Assembly (NCBI GenBank): GCA_963793295.1
Contig: CAWBZX010000028.1
Location: forward strand, 186,001 to 250,000
Length of the DNA: 64,000 bases
Source: JAHDHW01 sp963793295
Lineage (GTDB): Bacteria > Bacteroidota > Bacteroidia > Chitinophagales > Saprospiraceae
Direction: 5' to 3'
Below the pieces are notes generated by a model. That model saw only the letters and a list, made by a program, of their open reading frames with translations. It did not search any database and was not told the DNA's origin. The position numbers and the translations under genes were made by a program. Positions 25,109-34,700 of the stretch are shown here, piece after piece. Every line of letters begins with the position of its first letter. Positions within the stretch are counted from its first letter, which is position 1.

Positions 25109-26536
25109 ATGATAAAAACTTGCGCTACAGTATGGGATAGCTGTCTGCGAACTATTCGTAGAAATGTTAATAATCAAAGTTTTAAAACTTGGTTTGAGCC
25201 GATTCGAGCTGTTCGATTAGAACAAAATGCTCTTACGATTCAGGTTCCTAATAAGTTTTTTTATGAATGGTTGGAAGAGCATTATGTTGCCTTACTTAAA
25301 ACGACTATAAGACAAGAACTTGGAGAAAAAGGACGACTGGAATATCAGATACTTATGGGTCCAAATAATGATCAGGATCAAACAGCTAGAACTTCCTCTT
25401 CCTCTACTTCGAAAAGAGATATGAATGTCCCTGGATCTGTTGATACCGGCAGCATAAAGAATCCATTTATCATACCTGGTATAAAGAAGATCACGATTGA
25501 TCCTCAATTAAATCCAAGTTACACTTTCGAAAATTTTATCGAAGGGGATTGCAATCGACTTGCTCGTTCAGCCGGTCTTGCAGTTGCAAGTAAACCAGGT
25601 GGCACTGCTTTCAATCCATTGGTGATATTCGGAGATGTTGGATTAGGCAAAACTCATTTGGCACAAGCCATTGGAAACGATGCTCTAGTTAGTGATCCCA
25701 GTAAAACGGTTCTTTATGTCTCTTCTGAAAAATTTACCAATCAAATTATTGAGTCAATTAGAAATAATGCGGTCAATGATTTCGTAAATTTTTATCAGCT
25801 AGTTGATGTTTTAATTGTTGATGATATTCAGTTTTTGGCAAACAAGGTTAAGACCCAAGAAATCTTTTTTCATATTTTTAATCAGCTGCATCAAAATGGG
25901 AAGCAATTGGTGCTAACTTCTGATCGCCCTCCAAAAGATCTTGATGGCATGGAAGAAAGATTGATTTCCCGTTTTAAATGGGGGCTTTCTGCTGATTTGC
26001 AAGCGCCAGATCTCGAAACTAGAATGGCAATTCTTGAGACAAAAATGAATCAGGAAGGTTTAGATTTACCTTATGATGTTACAGAGTTTATTTGTTACAA
26101 TATAAAAAACAATATTCGTGAACTGGAAGGTGTGTTAATATCACTAGTGGCTCAATCAATGCTGAATCGAAGAGAGATAGATATTGAGTTGGCGAAGGAA
26201 GTTATTAAAAACTTTGTGAAGCAAATGTCAAAAGAAATTACCGTTGAGTTTATTCAAAAACTTGTGGCGGAACATTTTGATTTACCAGTCGACAAGCTAA
26301 AAGGCCAAACCCGCAAACGTTCCATTGTAATTGCTAGACAGCTTTCTATGTATCTTGCAAAAAACCTGACAAATAAATCACTAAAGGCGATTGGTGAAAA
26401 TTTCGGAGGACGAGATCACAGTACTGTGATTTATTCCTGCAAAGCAGTTCAGGATCTTTTAGACACGGATATGATTTTTAAGGACACCGTTTCCGATCTT
26501 GAAAAAAAGATCAAAATGAGTCTTAATGAAAAATAA
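25109..26536 (+). CDS. dnaA: Chromosomal replication initiator DnaA
   Basis: Binds DnaA boxes and opens oriC. The 475-residue protein has domain I (CLRTIRRNVNNQSFKTWFEP), a Ser/Thr-rich domain II linker (about 90-110), and the AAA+ domain III. Domain III has Walker A FGDVGLGKTHLA near residue 174 and Walker B VDVLIVDDIQFLANK. Domain IV carries the DnaA signature GGRDHSTVIYSCK. It is flanked by the 5'-nucleotidase gene and a small lipoprotein. The usual neighbour dnaN is not here. The ATG at 25109 gives the standard N-terminus. Confidence 0.97.
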   Translation: MIKTCATVWDSCLRTIRRNVNNQSFKTWFEPIRAVRLEQNALTIQVPNKFFYEWLEEHYVALLKTTIRQELGEKGRLEYQILMGPNNDQDQTARTSSSSTSKRDMNVPGSVDTGSIKNPFIIPGIKKITIDPQLNPSYTFENFIEGDCNRLARSAGLAVASKPGGTAFNPLVIFGDVGLGKTHLAQAIGNDALVSDPSKTVLYVSSEKFTNQIIESIRNNAVNDFVNFYQLVDVLIVDDIQFLANKVKTQEIFFHIFNQLHQNGKQLVLTSDRPPKDLDGMEERLISRFKWGLSADLQAPDLETRMAILETKMNQEGLDLPYDVTEFICYNIKNNIRELEGVLISLVAQSMLNRREIDIELAKEVIKNFVKQMSKEITVEFIQKLVAEHFDLPVDKLKGQTRKRSIVIARQLSMYLAKNLTNKSLKAIGENFGGRDHSTVIYSCKAVQDLLDTDMIFKDTVSDLEKKIKMSLNEK

Positions 26537-26576
26537 GAAAGCATAAAAATAGCTAATAACTTAACGAATAACAGAT

Positions 26577-26619
26577 ACAACAGGAAAGGCAGCTCAATTT
26601 GAGCTGCCTTTCCTGTTGT
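26577..26619. terminator. Long perfect hairpin between dnaA and a convergent lipoprotein gene
   Basis: Arms at 26577-26597 and 26599-26619 are 21-base exact inverted copies separated by one base (ACAACAGGAAAGGCAGCTC and its complement). It lies 40 bases after the dnaA stop and 56 bases after the minus-strand stop, so it probably ends both transcripts. A clear T-run is lacking on either side, which is unusual for a terminator. Confidence 0.65.
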
Positions 26620-26674
26620 ATAAATTATCAAATAGCGATTCTCAGTCAGTTAAAAGCAAGGTGTTGTTGTCCAC

Positions 26675-26881
26675 TCATTGTTCAAAATGAGCTTTATTAT
26701 TGAAAGTGATTTCTTCGGATTGATAAACAATGGATGCTTCTTTTTCTAAATCAATCTGGTACACATTTCTATTTTTATACCACCCTCCACCTTTACCTTT
26801 ACTGCCTTTTGTTGATGAACATGAGCCAGAAAGCAAGGCGACCGCGGTCATAAATAGAAAAAAGTAGCTATTTTTTTTCAT
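26675..26881 (-). CDS. Small lipoprotein of unknown function
   Basis: This 68-residue protein has a lipoprotein signal (FLFMTAVALLSGSC, Cys21), a Gly/Lys-rich spacer (TKGSKGKGGGW) and a short tail NRNVYQIDLEKEASIVY. There is no known domain. It is short enough that coding status rests mainly on the well-formed signal and lipobox. It converges on dnaA across the long hairpin. Confidence 0.6.
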   Translation of the reverse strand: MKKNSYFFLFMTAVALLSGSCSSTKGSKGKGGGWYKNRNVYQIDLEKEASIVYQSEEITFNNKAHFEQ

Positions 26882-27582
26882 GGTCCGTCTTTTTGGATTA
26901 ATAAAAATGATGAATCCTTATTCTTCTTTATATTTTTATTAAACGGAAGAATAAGCTTTTTGGTAGAGAGGTCTATAAGTAAAATGAGAGGTGAACTTCT
27001 TTACAAGTTCTTCTAAATATCACGACTGAAAATTGGCTTCTTGAAGAAAATTGTGACAATCTAATCTTAGTTATAAAAAAAAAATAGATGGTTTGGATCT
27101 TCTCCAGATTATTATAAAGTGGTGTGAGATACTCTTGATGTGTATTAATTTATAAAATCGTTTTTTGCTTTATTGTTTAATTTTCTGATTTTTTTACCTG
27201 AATTATTGTCACAAGATCTAAACTGTTTTTCATTAATAAATCTGGAGTTACTTCATTTTTTATAAATGCTTGGATTCTTCGTTTTTTAGCGTTTTGTTTC
27301 AATATTAGCATCATATTTTGTTAGTATTAAAGCATTTTTAGAATTTCTATTGATTTAGAATTTAGTCTAATAACAAGGGGATTCTTAAGTCACAATTTGA
27401 AAGAACAGGATCATGTTTGTTAGTCTATTAATAAGATAAATTTATATCGAAATAGAAAACTGATTTCTATTCCCTTCCAAAAAATATCCCTCAAGTTTTC
27501 CCTCTTCATTGTAATTTTTATAAGCAAACTTCCCAACATTTTTTCTAAATCTGGATTTTAAAAGATCCATAATAGTTTCCTT
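26882..27582. other. Long AT-rich gene-free stretch before the porP/adhesin locus
   Basis: This 701-base stretch has no credible reading frame. The only structure seen is a short inverted repeat GAACTT-CTTTAC-AAGTTC near 26995 and several homopolymer runs. It could hold a long 5' leader or upstream regulatory sites for the PorP-like gene. I found no convincing TTG-N19/20-TAnnTTTG pair close to 27583. Confidence 0.4.
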
Positions 27583-28686
27583 ATGAGAAAAAGATTTACA
27601 CTTTTTGGGTTATTGTTACTTTTTAGTTTACTCGGAAATGCGCAGGATCCTTCCTTTTCACAATTTTATGCAAACCGAATTTATTTGAATCCAGCTTTTA
27701 CTGGTTTAGAATCAGGATTGAGTGTTGCTGGTGTCGCAAGGATGCAGTGGCTCAATGTAGACTATGGTTTCCGTACCTATGGATTTTCCGTTGAAATACA
27801 AGAGCCATTTATAAAAAGTGGTTTCGGGCTTAACTTATTGAGTAATACGGAAGGGTTGGCTCAATTAAAAACTACCATGGTTGGTCTTTCCTATTCTTAT
27901 ACCATCCCAATGGTCAAGCATAATATTCATTTTGGATTTCAGGCAAGTTGGTTTCAAAAATCAGTGGACTGGAGCAAAATTATTTTTTCGGATCAGCTCG
28001 ATCCTGTTTATGGAGCAATTTATCCTACTTCCGCAGTACCGGTTTTGGATCGAGTTTCCTATACGGATTTTGATGCGGGAGTGATCTGGAGATTTAGCTC
28101 AGACCTTAAACTTGGAAAACGAAAATACCGCGATGTTTTGAGTAGCATTGGGGTAAGTGTTCATCATTTGCCGTCTTTATTCAAATCAACCGGTGGGGGA
28201 GAATCCCTTCAAAATTTAGAAACGAAGACTGCACCAAGGCTTACTTTTCATGCAGGAACGGTAATTCCTATGGTTGTTTTTAACGGATCTAAAAAAGAAA
28301 TCGCGGTTTCTCCAAATTTAAAAATTGATGTACAAGGCGAGGATCTCTTTAAATTCAAGGAAGTTCTACAAGTTTATACCTATGGTGCCTACCTACTTTA
28401 TGACGGTTTTTATGTTGGTGCTTTGTATCAAAATAAACACATTTTTTCTCATTACAAAAATACCAATTCCTGGATACTGGCCGTAGGTGCAAGTATGGAT
28501 GCAGGAAAGGATTCCAAGTTTTTTGTAGGACTTAGCTATGATGCCAATACGACAGGTGTTGGAACAAGGGCAGGTGGCGTTTATGAAATCGCTTTTCGAT
28601 GGACCGGTAATTATGTCCAGGGAATTTTTGGAGGAAAGCGTAAAAGTAAGAACAAGAAGTACTTGAAGTGTTTTAATTTCTTTTAG
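27583..28686 (+). CDS. PorP/SprF-type T9SS outer-membrane protein
   Basis: Beta-barrel protein of the PorP/SprF family, which helps carry or anchor T9SS cargo at the outer membrane. The 367-residue protein has a signal peptide (LLLLFSLLGNAQ) followed by the family start DPSFSQFYANRIYLNPAFTG. The rest is a series of amphipathic strands ending in GVGTRAGGVYEIAFRW. In Flavobacterium johnsoniae sprF lies next to the giant adhesin gene sprB. Here the next gene, 107 bases downstream, encodes a 2740-residue adhesin-like protein with a type B sorting domain. It is probably the dedicated partner of that protein. Confidence 0.92.
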   Translation: MRKRFTLFGLLLLFSLLGNAQDPSFSQFYANRIYLNPAFTGLESGLSVAGVARMQWLNVDYGFRTYGFSVEIQEPFIKSGFGLNLLSNTEGLAQLKTTMVGLSYSYTIPMVKHNIHFGFQASWFQKSVDWSKIIFSDQLDPVYGAIYPTSAVPVLDRVSYTDFDAGVIWRFSSDLKLGKRKYRDVLSSIGVSVHHLPSLFKSTGGGESLQNLETKTAPRLTFHAGTVIPMVVFNGSKKEIAVSPNLKIDVQGEDLFKFKEVLQVYTYGAYLLYDGFYVGALYQNKHIFSHYKNTNSWILAVGASMDAGKDSKFFVGLSYDANTTGVGTRAGGVYEIAFRWTGNYVQGIFGGKRKSKNKKYLKCFNFF

Positions 28687-28793
28687 GAATTAGTGTAAGG
28701 TTTTTTCAAACCTAAAAATTCGATTTCCCCTCCGTTCAGATTTCCATAATAGAAATACCAATTATTACAACAACATACCAAATCCATGAAAAT

Positions 28794-31700
28794 ATGAGAT
28801 CAAACGGACTTTTACTAATCTTTTCATTTATAGTATTTCACACAGCTAATAGTTTTGGCCAGTGTAATTTTACTATTTCTGATAATAATCCCTGTGGATT
28901 GACCTCAGTTGATTTTAATGTGGTAAGCCCTAGTGGCTCCTACGAATGGGACTTTGATACTGATGGTAATATTGATGATACTGGTATCAATGTATCTTAT
29001 TCATTTCCTCAGGCTGGAATTGATACAGATTACACAGTAACCTTATTTAATAATGGAAATCCTTGTACTCCACAAGTCGTTACCGTTCAAGCTACGCCAG
29101 ATCCTTCAATTGGAGTGGTTCCAGGTAGTGGCATTATGGATGGAAATGATATTAGGGTTTGTAGCAGTAATGAGAATATTGCTTTTGAAATTTATAATGC
29201 TTCAACGACCTATTCAATCAATGATACTTATGAAATAAATTGGGGAGATGGGACTATTGAAACATTCGATAATACTACTTTTCCTAATACTTCATCCATT
29301 ACTCACAATTATAGTGGATTTGGATTTTATGATATAACAGTTACAACAACGGCTACCAATGGATGTGTCAATGTAGAATATTATACACTTTATAACGGAG
29401 GAAATCCATCTGTTGGATTAGCAAACCCAGGAAACACAACAGGTTTGTGTGCTCCAGCAACTATTAATTTTCCAATTACAAATACAGCTACTAACCCAAC
29501 GGGTACGATGTATTATGTTTATGTAAGTGGAGAAATAGTAGATTCTTTTACTCAGGATAACGTTCCCTCAATTTATAGTTATACTTTCTTGCAATCATCT
29601 TGTGGTTTAACTACTTCTACTGGAAACTATGAAAATGCATACGATGTTCAGGTTGAAGCAAGTAATCCATGTGGATCTTCTTTAGCTACTATTGAACCGA
29701 TTGAAATAAGTGATCCACCGGATGTCATTTTTGAAGTTGATGAACCATCTTTTAGTTGTACAGGAGAAGCTTTTACAATGACAAATACTTCTGTAGGAAT
29801 TAATGAAGTGGTTTCTGGTAGTCCTTCAACCTGTACAAGCCTTGCTCCAAGTTGGACGATTACACCAGGTGTTCCAGGTGTTGACTGGATAGTTGTAAGT
29901 GGAAATTTATTTAATTCTGAAGAAATAATAGTTGAATTTCTTATTCCTGGAGATTACACAATCACCATGTTTATTAACAGTCCTAGTTGTGGTTCAGGAC
30001 AATTTAGCCAGGATGTCACCATACTTGAAGGGGCAATTGCCGGAGCTGATGTGGATTTAAATACTGCAGCATCACCTGCTTCTGATGATTGTATTCCGAC
30101 GCTGGCAACTTTTAATAATTTGTCAACCGGTGATAGTTTGTCTTACCAATGGGTGATAAATCCTGGAAGTGGTTGGGAATTCGTCGATACTTTTAATTAT
30201 ACAACAGAAGATTTACAAATTTTGATTAATGAAGCTGGGGAATATGATGTTTCTCTGATTGTTTCAAATCAATGTGGAGCTCAAACCTGGGATACTTTGT
30301 TGGTTATAGCAGCTGAGCCGGAAATAGTTTTAGATCCTATTCCTGATTTCTGCGAAGAAGCTACGCTTGATTTCGATGCTTCAAACGTGAATTTTATAGC
30401 AAACTATGGTACTTTTTCTTCTATAGAATGGAGCTTTTCTGGAGCGGTACCTTCTTCTTCAACGGATACTTATCCTACTGGTATTTATTATGGTTCGCCA
30501 GGAGATTATACTGTGACAGTAACCGCAACCAATCAATGTGGTGATTTTACAACATCACAATCGTTTACTATTCAAGCACCAAGTGCAATTACTATTGACA
30601 ATGATATTGAAGTTTGCGAAGATGCTGCTAATTTCACCGTAAATGCAACACCTGCAGGAGGAACCTGGAGTGGTGATGGTGTAAATAGTTCAGGAGTTTT
30701 TGATCCTTCGAGTAACAATATTGGGGATAATATTTTAACCTATAACTATGTTGATGGTTCTTGTATTTTAGAAGCAACTATGGTGGTTACCGTATTTCCT
30801 TTGCCTTTGGTTGACGCTGGCGATGATCAAACAGCTTGTGTCAATGATGTTCCATTCTTAATTGATGGAGGTTCACCTGCAGGAGGAATTTGGTCTGTGG
30901 ATAATGGTGGAGTAATAGTTGGACTTAATGTTTTTGATCCGGCTGCATCAGGTCCAGGTGTTTATACGCTGACCTATTCATATTCTGATGAGAATGGTTG
31001 TACAAATGAAGCAGATAAAACAATTGTTGTCAATGCCTTGCCAGTTGTAGAAGCCGGACCAAATCAATCAATCTGTGAAAATCCAAATGATTATCAATTA
31101 ACTGGTTTCACTCCTCCTGGAGGAACCTGGTCGGGTCAAGGAGTTTCTCCTTCTGGAGTTTTTAATGCAAATAATACTCCTGGAACCGGAGCATATACTT
31201 TATATTATAATTATACGAATTCTAATTCAGGATGCTCCAATGTGGATAGCATGATAATGACAGTTGTGTCTAATGAAATAGCCGATGCAGGAAATGATGA
31301 GACGGTTTGTATTACTGAAGATCCATTTGTGATTGCTACAGGTTTGCCTATTGGAGGAACATGGAGCGGAAATGGTGTCAATTCCGGTAATAATACTTTT
31401 TATCCATTAGTTGCTGGACCTGGAGATCATATTTTGACTTATACATACGGAACAGGGATTTGTGAAACCACTGATACGAAAACAATTACGGTGCTGGATT
31501 TACCTAACATCGTTATACCTCCTGATCAGACAATGTGTATTAATGAAACATTTTTAGATCTTGGAACAGCAACACCTGCAGGAGGAACCTGGGATGGAAA
31601 TGGTATCAGCGGAACAGTCTTTTTTCCGGCTAATGCAGGAGTTGGGATTCATGTTTTGACTTATACCTATACTGATCCGTGGAACAATTGCTCAAATTCA

Positions 31701-34700
31701 GAAAGTTTAACCGTAGAGGTTTTGCCTCTTCCGGTACTTTCAGCAAATGATACCTCGTATTGTAATACACCAGGTTTTGTTGGTTTGCCTGTAACCAATC
31801 CGGTTGGAGGAACCTGGTCAGGTGCTGGAGTTTCTGGTAATCAGTTTGATCCGTTTTTGGCTGGAGGTTCAGGAACATATACTTTGACCTACGATTATAC
31901 TGATGGTAATGGTTGTGGAAATAGTATAACCATTGAAGCGACTGTTATTGATCCTTCGACTATTGAAGCAGGAGATAACCAGATTTTTTGTATTGATGCT
32001 TCTCCAATTGATTTAGATCAATTCGCGTCACCTCCGGGTGGAACATGGACTGGGGTAGGTTTAAATGGTAGTATATTCGATCCGAGCCAGGCTGGACCAG
32101 GCAATCATACTTTAACCTATAGTTTAGGGACTGGAAATTGCCAAGTTTCAGATGATATGATCATTGTGGTCAATCCACTTCCTATCGTAACAACAGAGTC
32201 TGATTTTGATATTTGTGTAAATGAAACTGCAATTACTTTGAGTGCTACTCCCGCTGGTGGAAGTTGGATAAGTAATAACGGAGGGGTCTTAAATGGCAGT
32301 GTTTTCAATCCAAGTGGAAGTGGAGAAGGTGTTTTTTCTTTTACTTATACTTATACAAATAATAATGGCTGTACAAACTCAGATGAATTAATAATTACAG
32401 TAAATCCATTGCCACAATTGGTGTCAAGTGATACCAGCTATTGTAATACACCTGGGTTGGTCAATTTGCCAATTGCAACTCCATTCGGTGGTACATGGAA
32501 CGGTCCTGGAGTGAATGGAAATCAGTTTAATCCACAAACAGCAGGTGGTATAGGTACTTATATTTTAACTTACCAATATACCAACGGAAATGGCTGTTCA
32601 AATACGACTAATATAAATGTTTCGGTCATTGATCCAGATAATGTAAATGCTGGAAACGATTTCGCAACTTGCGTCAATTCAGGAGCAATTGATCTTAGCC
32701 AAATTGCATCGCCTCCGGGTGGTGTTTGGAATGCTAATGGTAGTTCCGGTTTAAGTGGTTTTATATTTAATCCTTCCATTGCGGGAGTCGGAACTCATAC
32801 TTTAACGTACAGTATTGGTAGTGGAAACTGCCAGGTTTCAGATAATATAACGATAATTATTAATCCGCTTCCTAGCGTTGATGCTGGAAATGATTTTGAA
32901 GTTTGTATCAGTGAAAATTCTGTTGTTTTAAACGGAAATCCTTCGGGTGGAAGCTGGACAAGCAACAATGGAGGTGTCTTGGGTGGAAATATTTTTAATG
33001 CAAGTGCTTCTGGAACTGGTATCTTTTCTTTTACATACGCTTATACTGATATAAATGGTTGTACCAATACGGATGACGTTTTAGTAACCGTTAATGGTCT
33101 TCCTGTCTTGACTACAAATGATACTTCTTATTGTAATACTCCTGGATTAACGGATTTGCCTTTTTCTACACCTATTGGTGGAACATGGAGCGGGCAAGGA
33201 GTTTCAAACAATCAATTTAATCCAGCTACAGCAGGAGGCGCTGGAAGCTACGTGGTTACGTATTCTTATACGGATAACAATGGCTGTGAAAATAGTATTA
33301 ATGCAAATATAACTGTGATTGAACCAGATGCTGTAGATGCTGGTGAAGATACCATAGTTTGTATTGACGCTTTATCATTTGATTTAAATACAATGGTTTT
33401 TCCAATGGGTGGAAGCTGGGATGCAAATGGTAGTGCTGGTCTAAATGGATCTATGTTTGATCCAAGCCAAGCTGGCGTGGGTTTCCATACATTGACCTAT
33501 TCGATTGGTTCTGGCAATTGCCAGGTTAGTGATGATGTAATTGTAACTATTCAGGCGCTCCCGATTGTAGAAGCTGGTTCAAATGTGGCCATTTGTTTTG
33601 GAGAGCCTGCCTTTAATCTTAATGAAAATAATCCAACAGGAGGTACATGGAGCGGAATCGGAATAATTGATCCGCAAAACGGAACATTTGATCCTTCTCT
33701 GGCACCTGGTGATTATACTTTGACCTATACTTACAGTGATAATATTGGTTGTACAAATAGTGATGAACTTGTTGTGACTATCGTACCTCTTCCAATCGTT
33801 GATGCTGGAGATGACATCGTATTTTGTGCGCAAGGAATTAATGTAGAACTGGAATCCGGAACACCAATTGGAGGTGTTTGGAGCGGACCGGGAATTATTG
33901 ACGGAGAAAATGGAGTACTTAATCCTGATTTTGCTGGTGGAATTGGTTCTTATGATATTGTTTATACTTATACAAATCCAAATACAGGTTGTACTAATTT
34001 TGATAGTTTGATTGTGCATTTGATTGAACCCGAAGTTGTGGATGCAGGTCCAAATGATACCTTGTGTATTGATCAAGGCATTTACTATTTAGCAGGAAAT
34101 ACCCCAACGAATGGAACCTGGAGTGGAGATGGTATAGTTGACTCGAATGCCGGAGCTTTTGATCCGATTGTAGCGGGTGGTGGTGTACACGTCTTAACCT
34201 ATTCATACGGCGAAGGAAGTTGTTTTGTACAAGATGCTAAAACAGTTCTTGTTGTAGACTTAACACATGTTGAAGCTGGACCTGATGAATCAACTTGTTT
34301 GACTTATGATCAGATTGTCCTCGAAGGTTACAGCCCTCCAGGAGGAACATGGAGTGGCTCAGGAATTATCGATCCCGTTTATGGTGTATTTGATCCTTCA
34401 TTAGCAGGAGCAGGAAGCCATACTTTGACCTATACTTTTGTTGATGATATGTCAGGATGTATTAATGCTCCAACGAAGGTAATCACTGTATTTCCTATGC
34501 AAGACCCTAATTTTAATATCCCTGAAATGGCTTGTCGAAATGATGTTATTTTCTTTGATAATTTGGTTTCAGATATTTTCGAATACAGTTGGGATTTTGG
34601 AGATGGTGCGACAAGTACTGTCTATGAACCTCAGCATATCTATGATGTTGCAGGAACTTACACCGCAAGTTTGAGTGTAGAAAATGAATTTGGTTGTGTG

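Noticed and set aside
33579..34076. Minus-strand open frame of 165 codons inside the repeat array
   Set aside because: The low-complexity repeats of the plus-strand gene create long antisense frames; no family signature is visible.
30585..34503. Regularly spaced repeats as a possible CRISPR array
   Set aside because: The repeat period of about 230 bases is coding, in frame and diverged; there are no short identical repeats with unique spacers.
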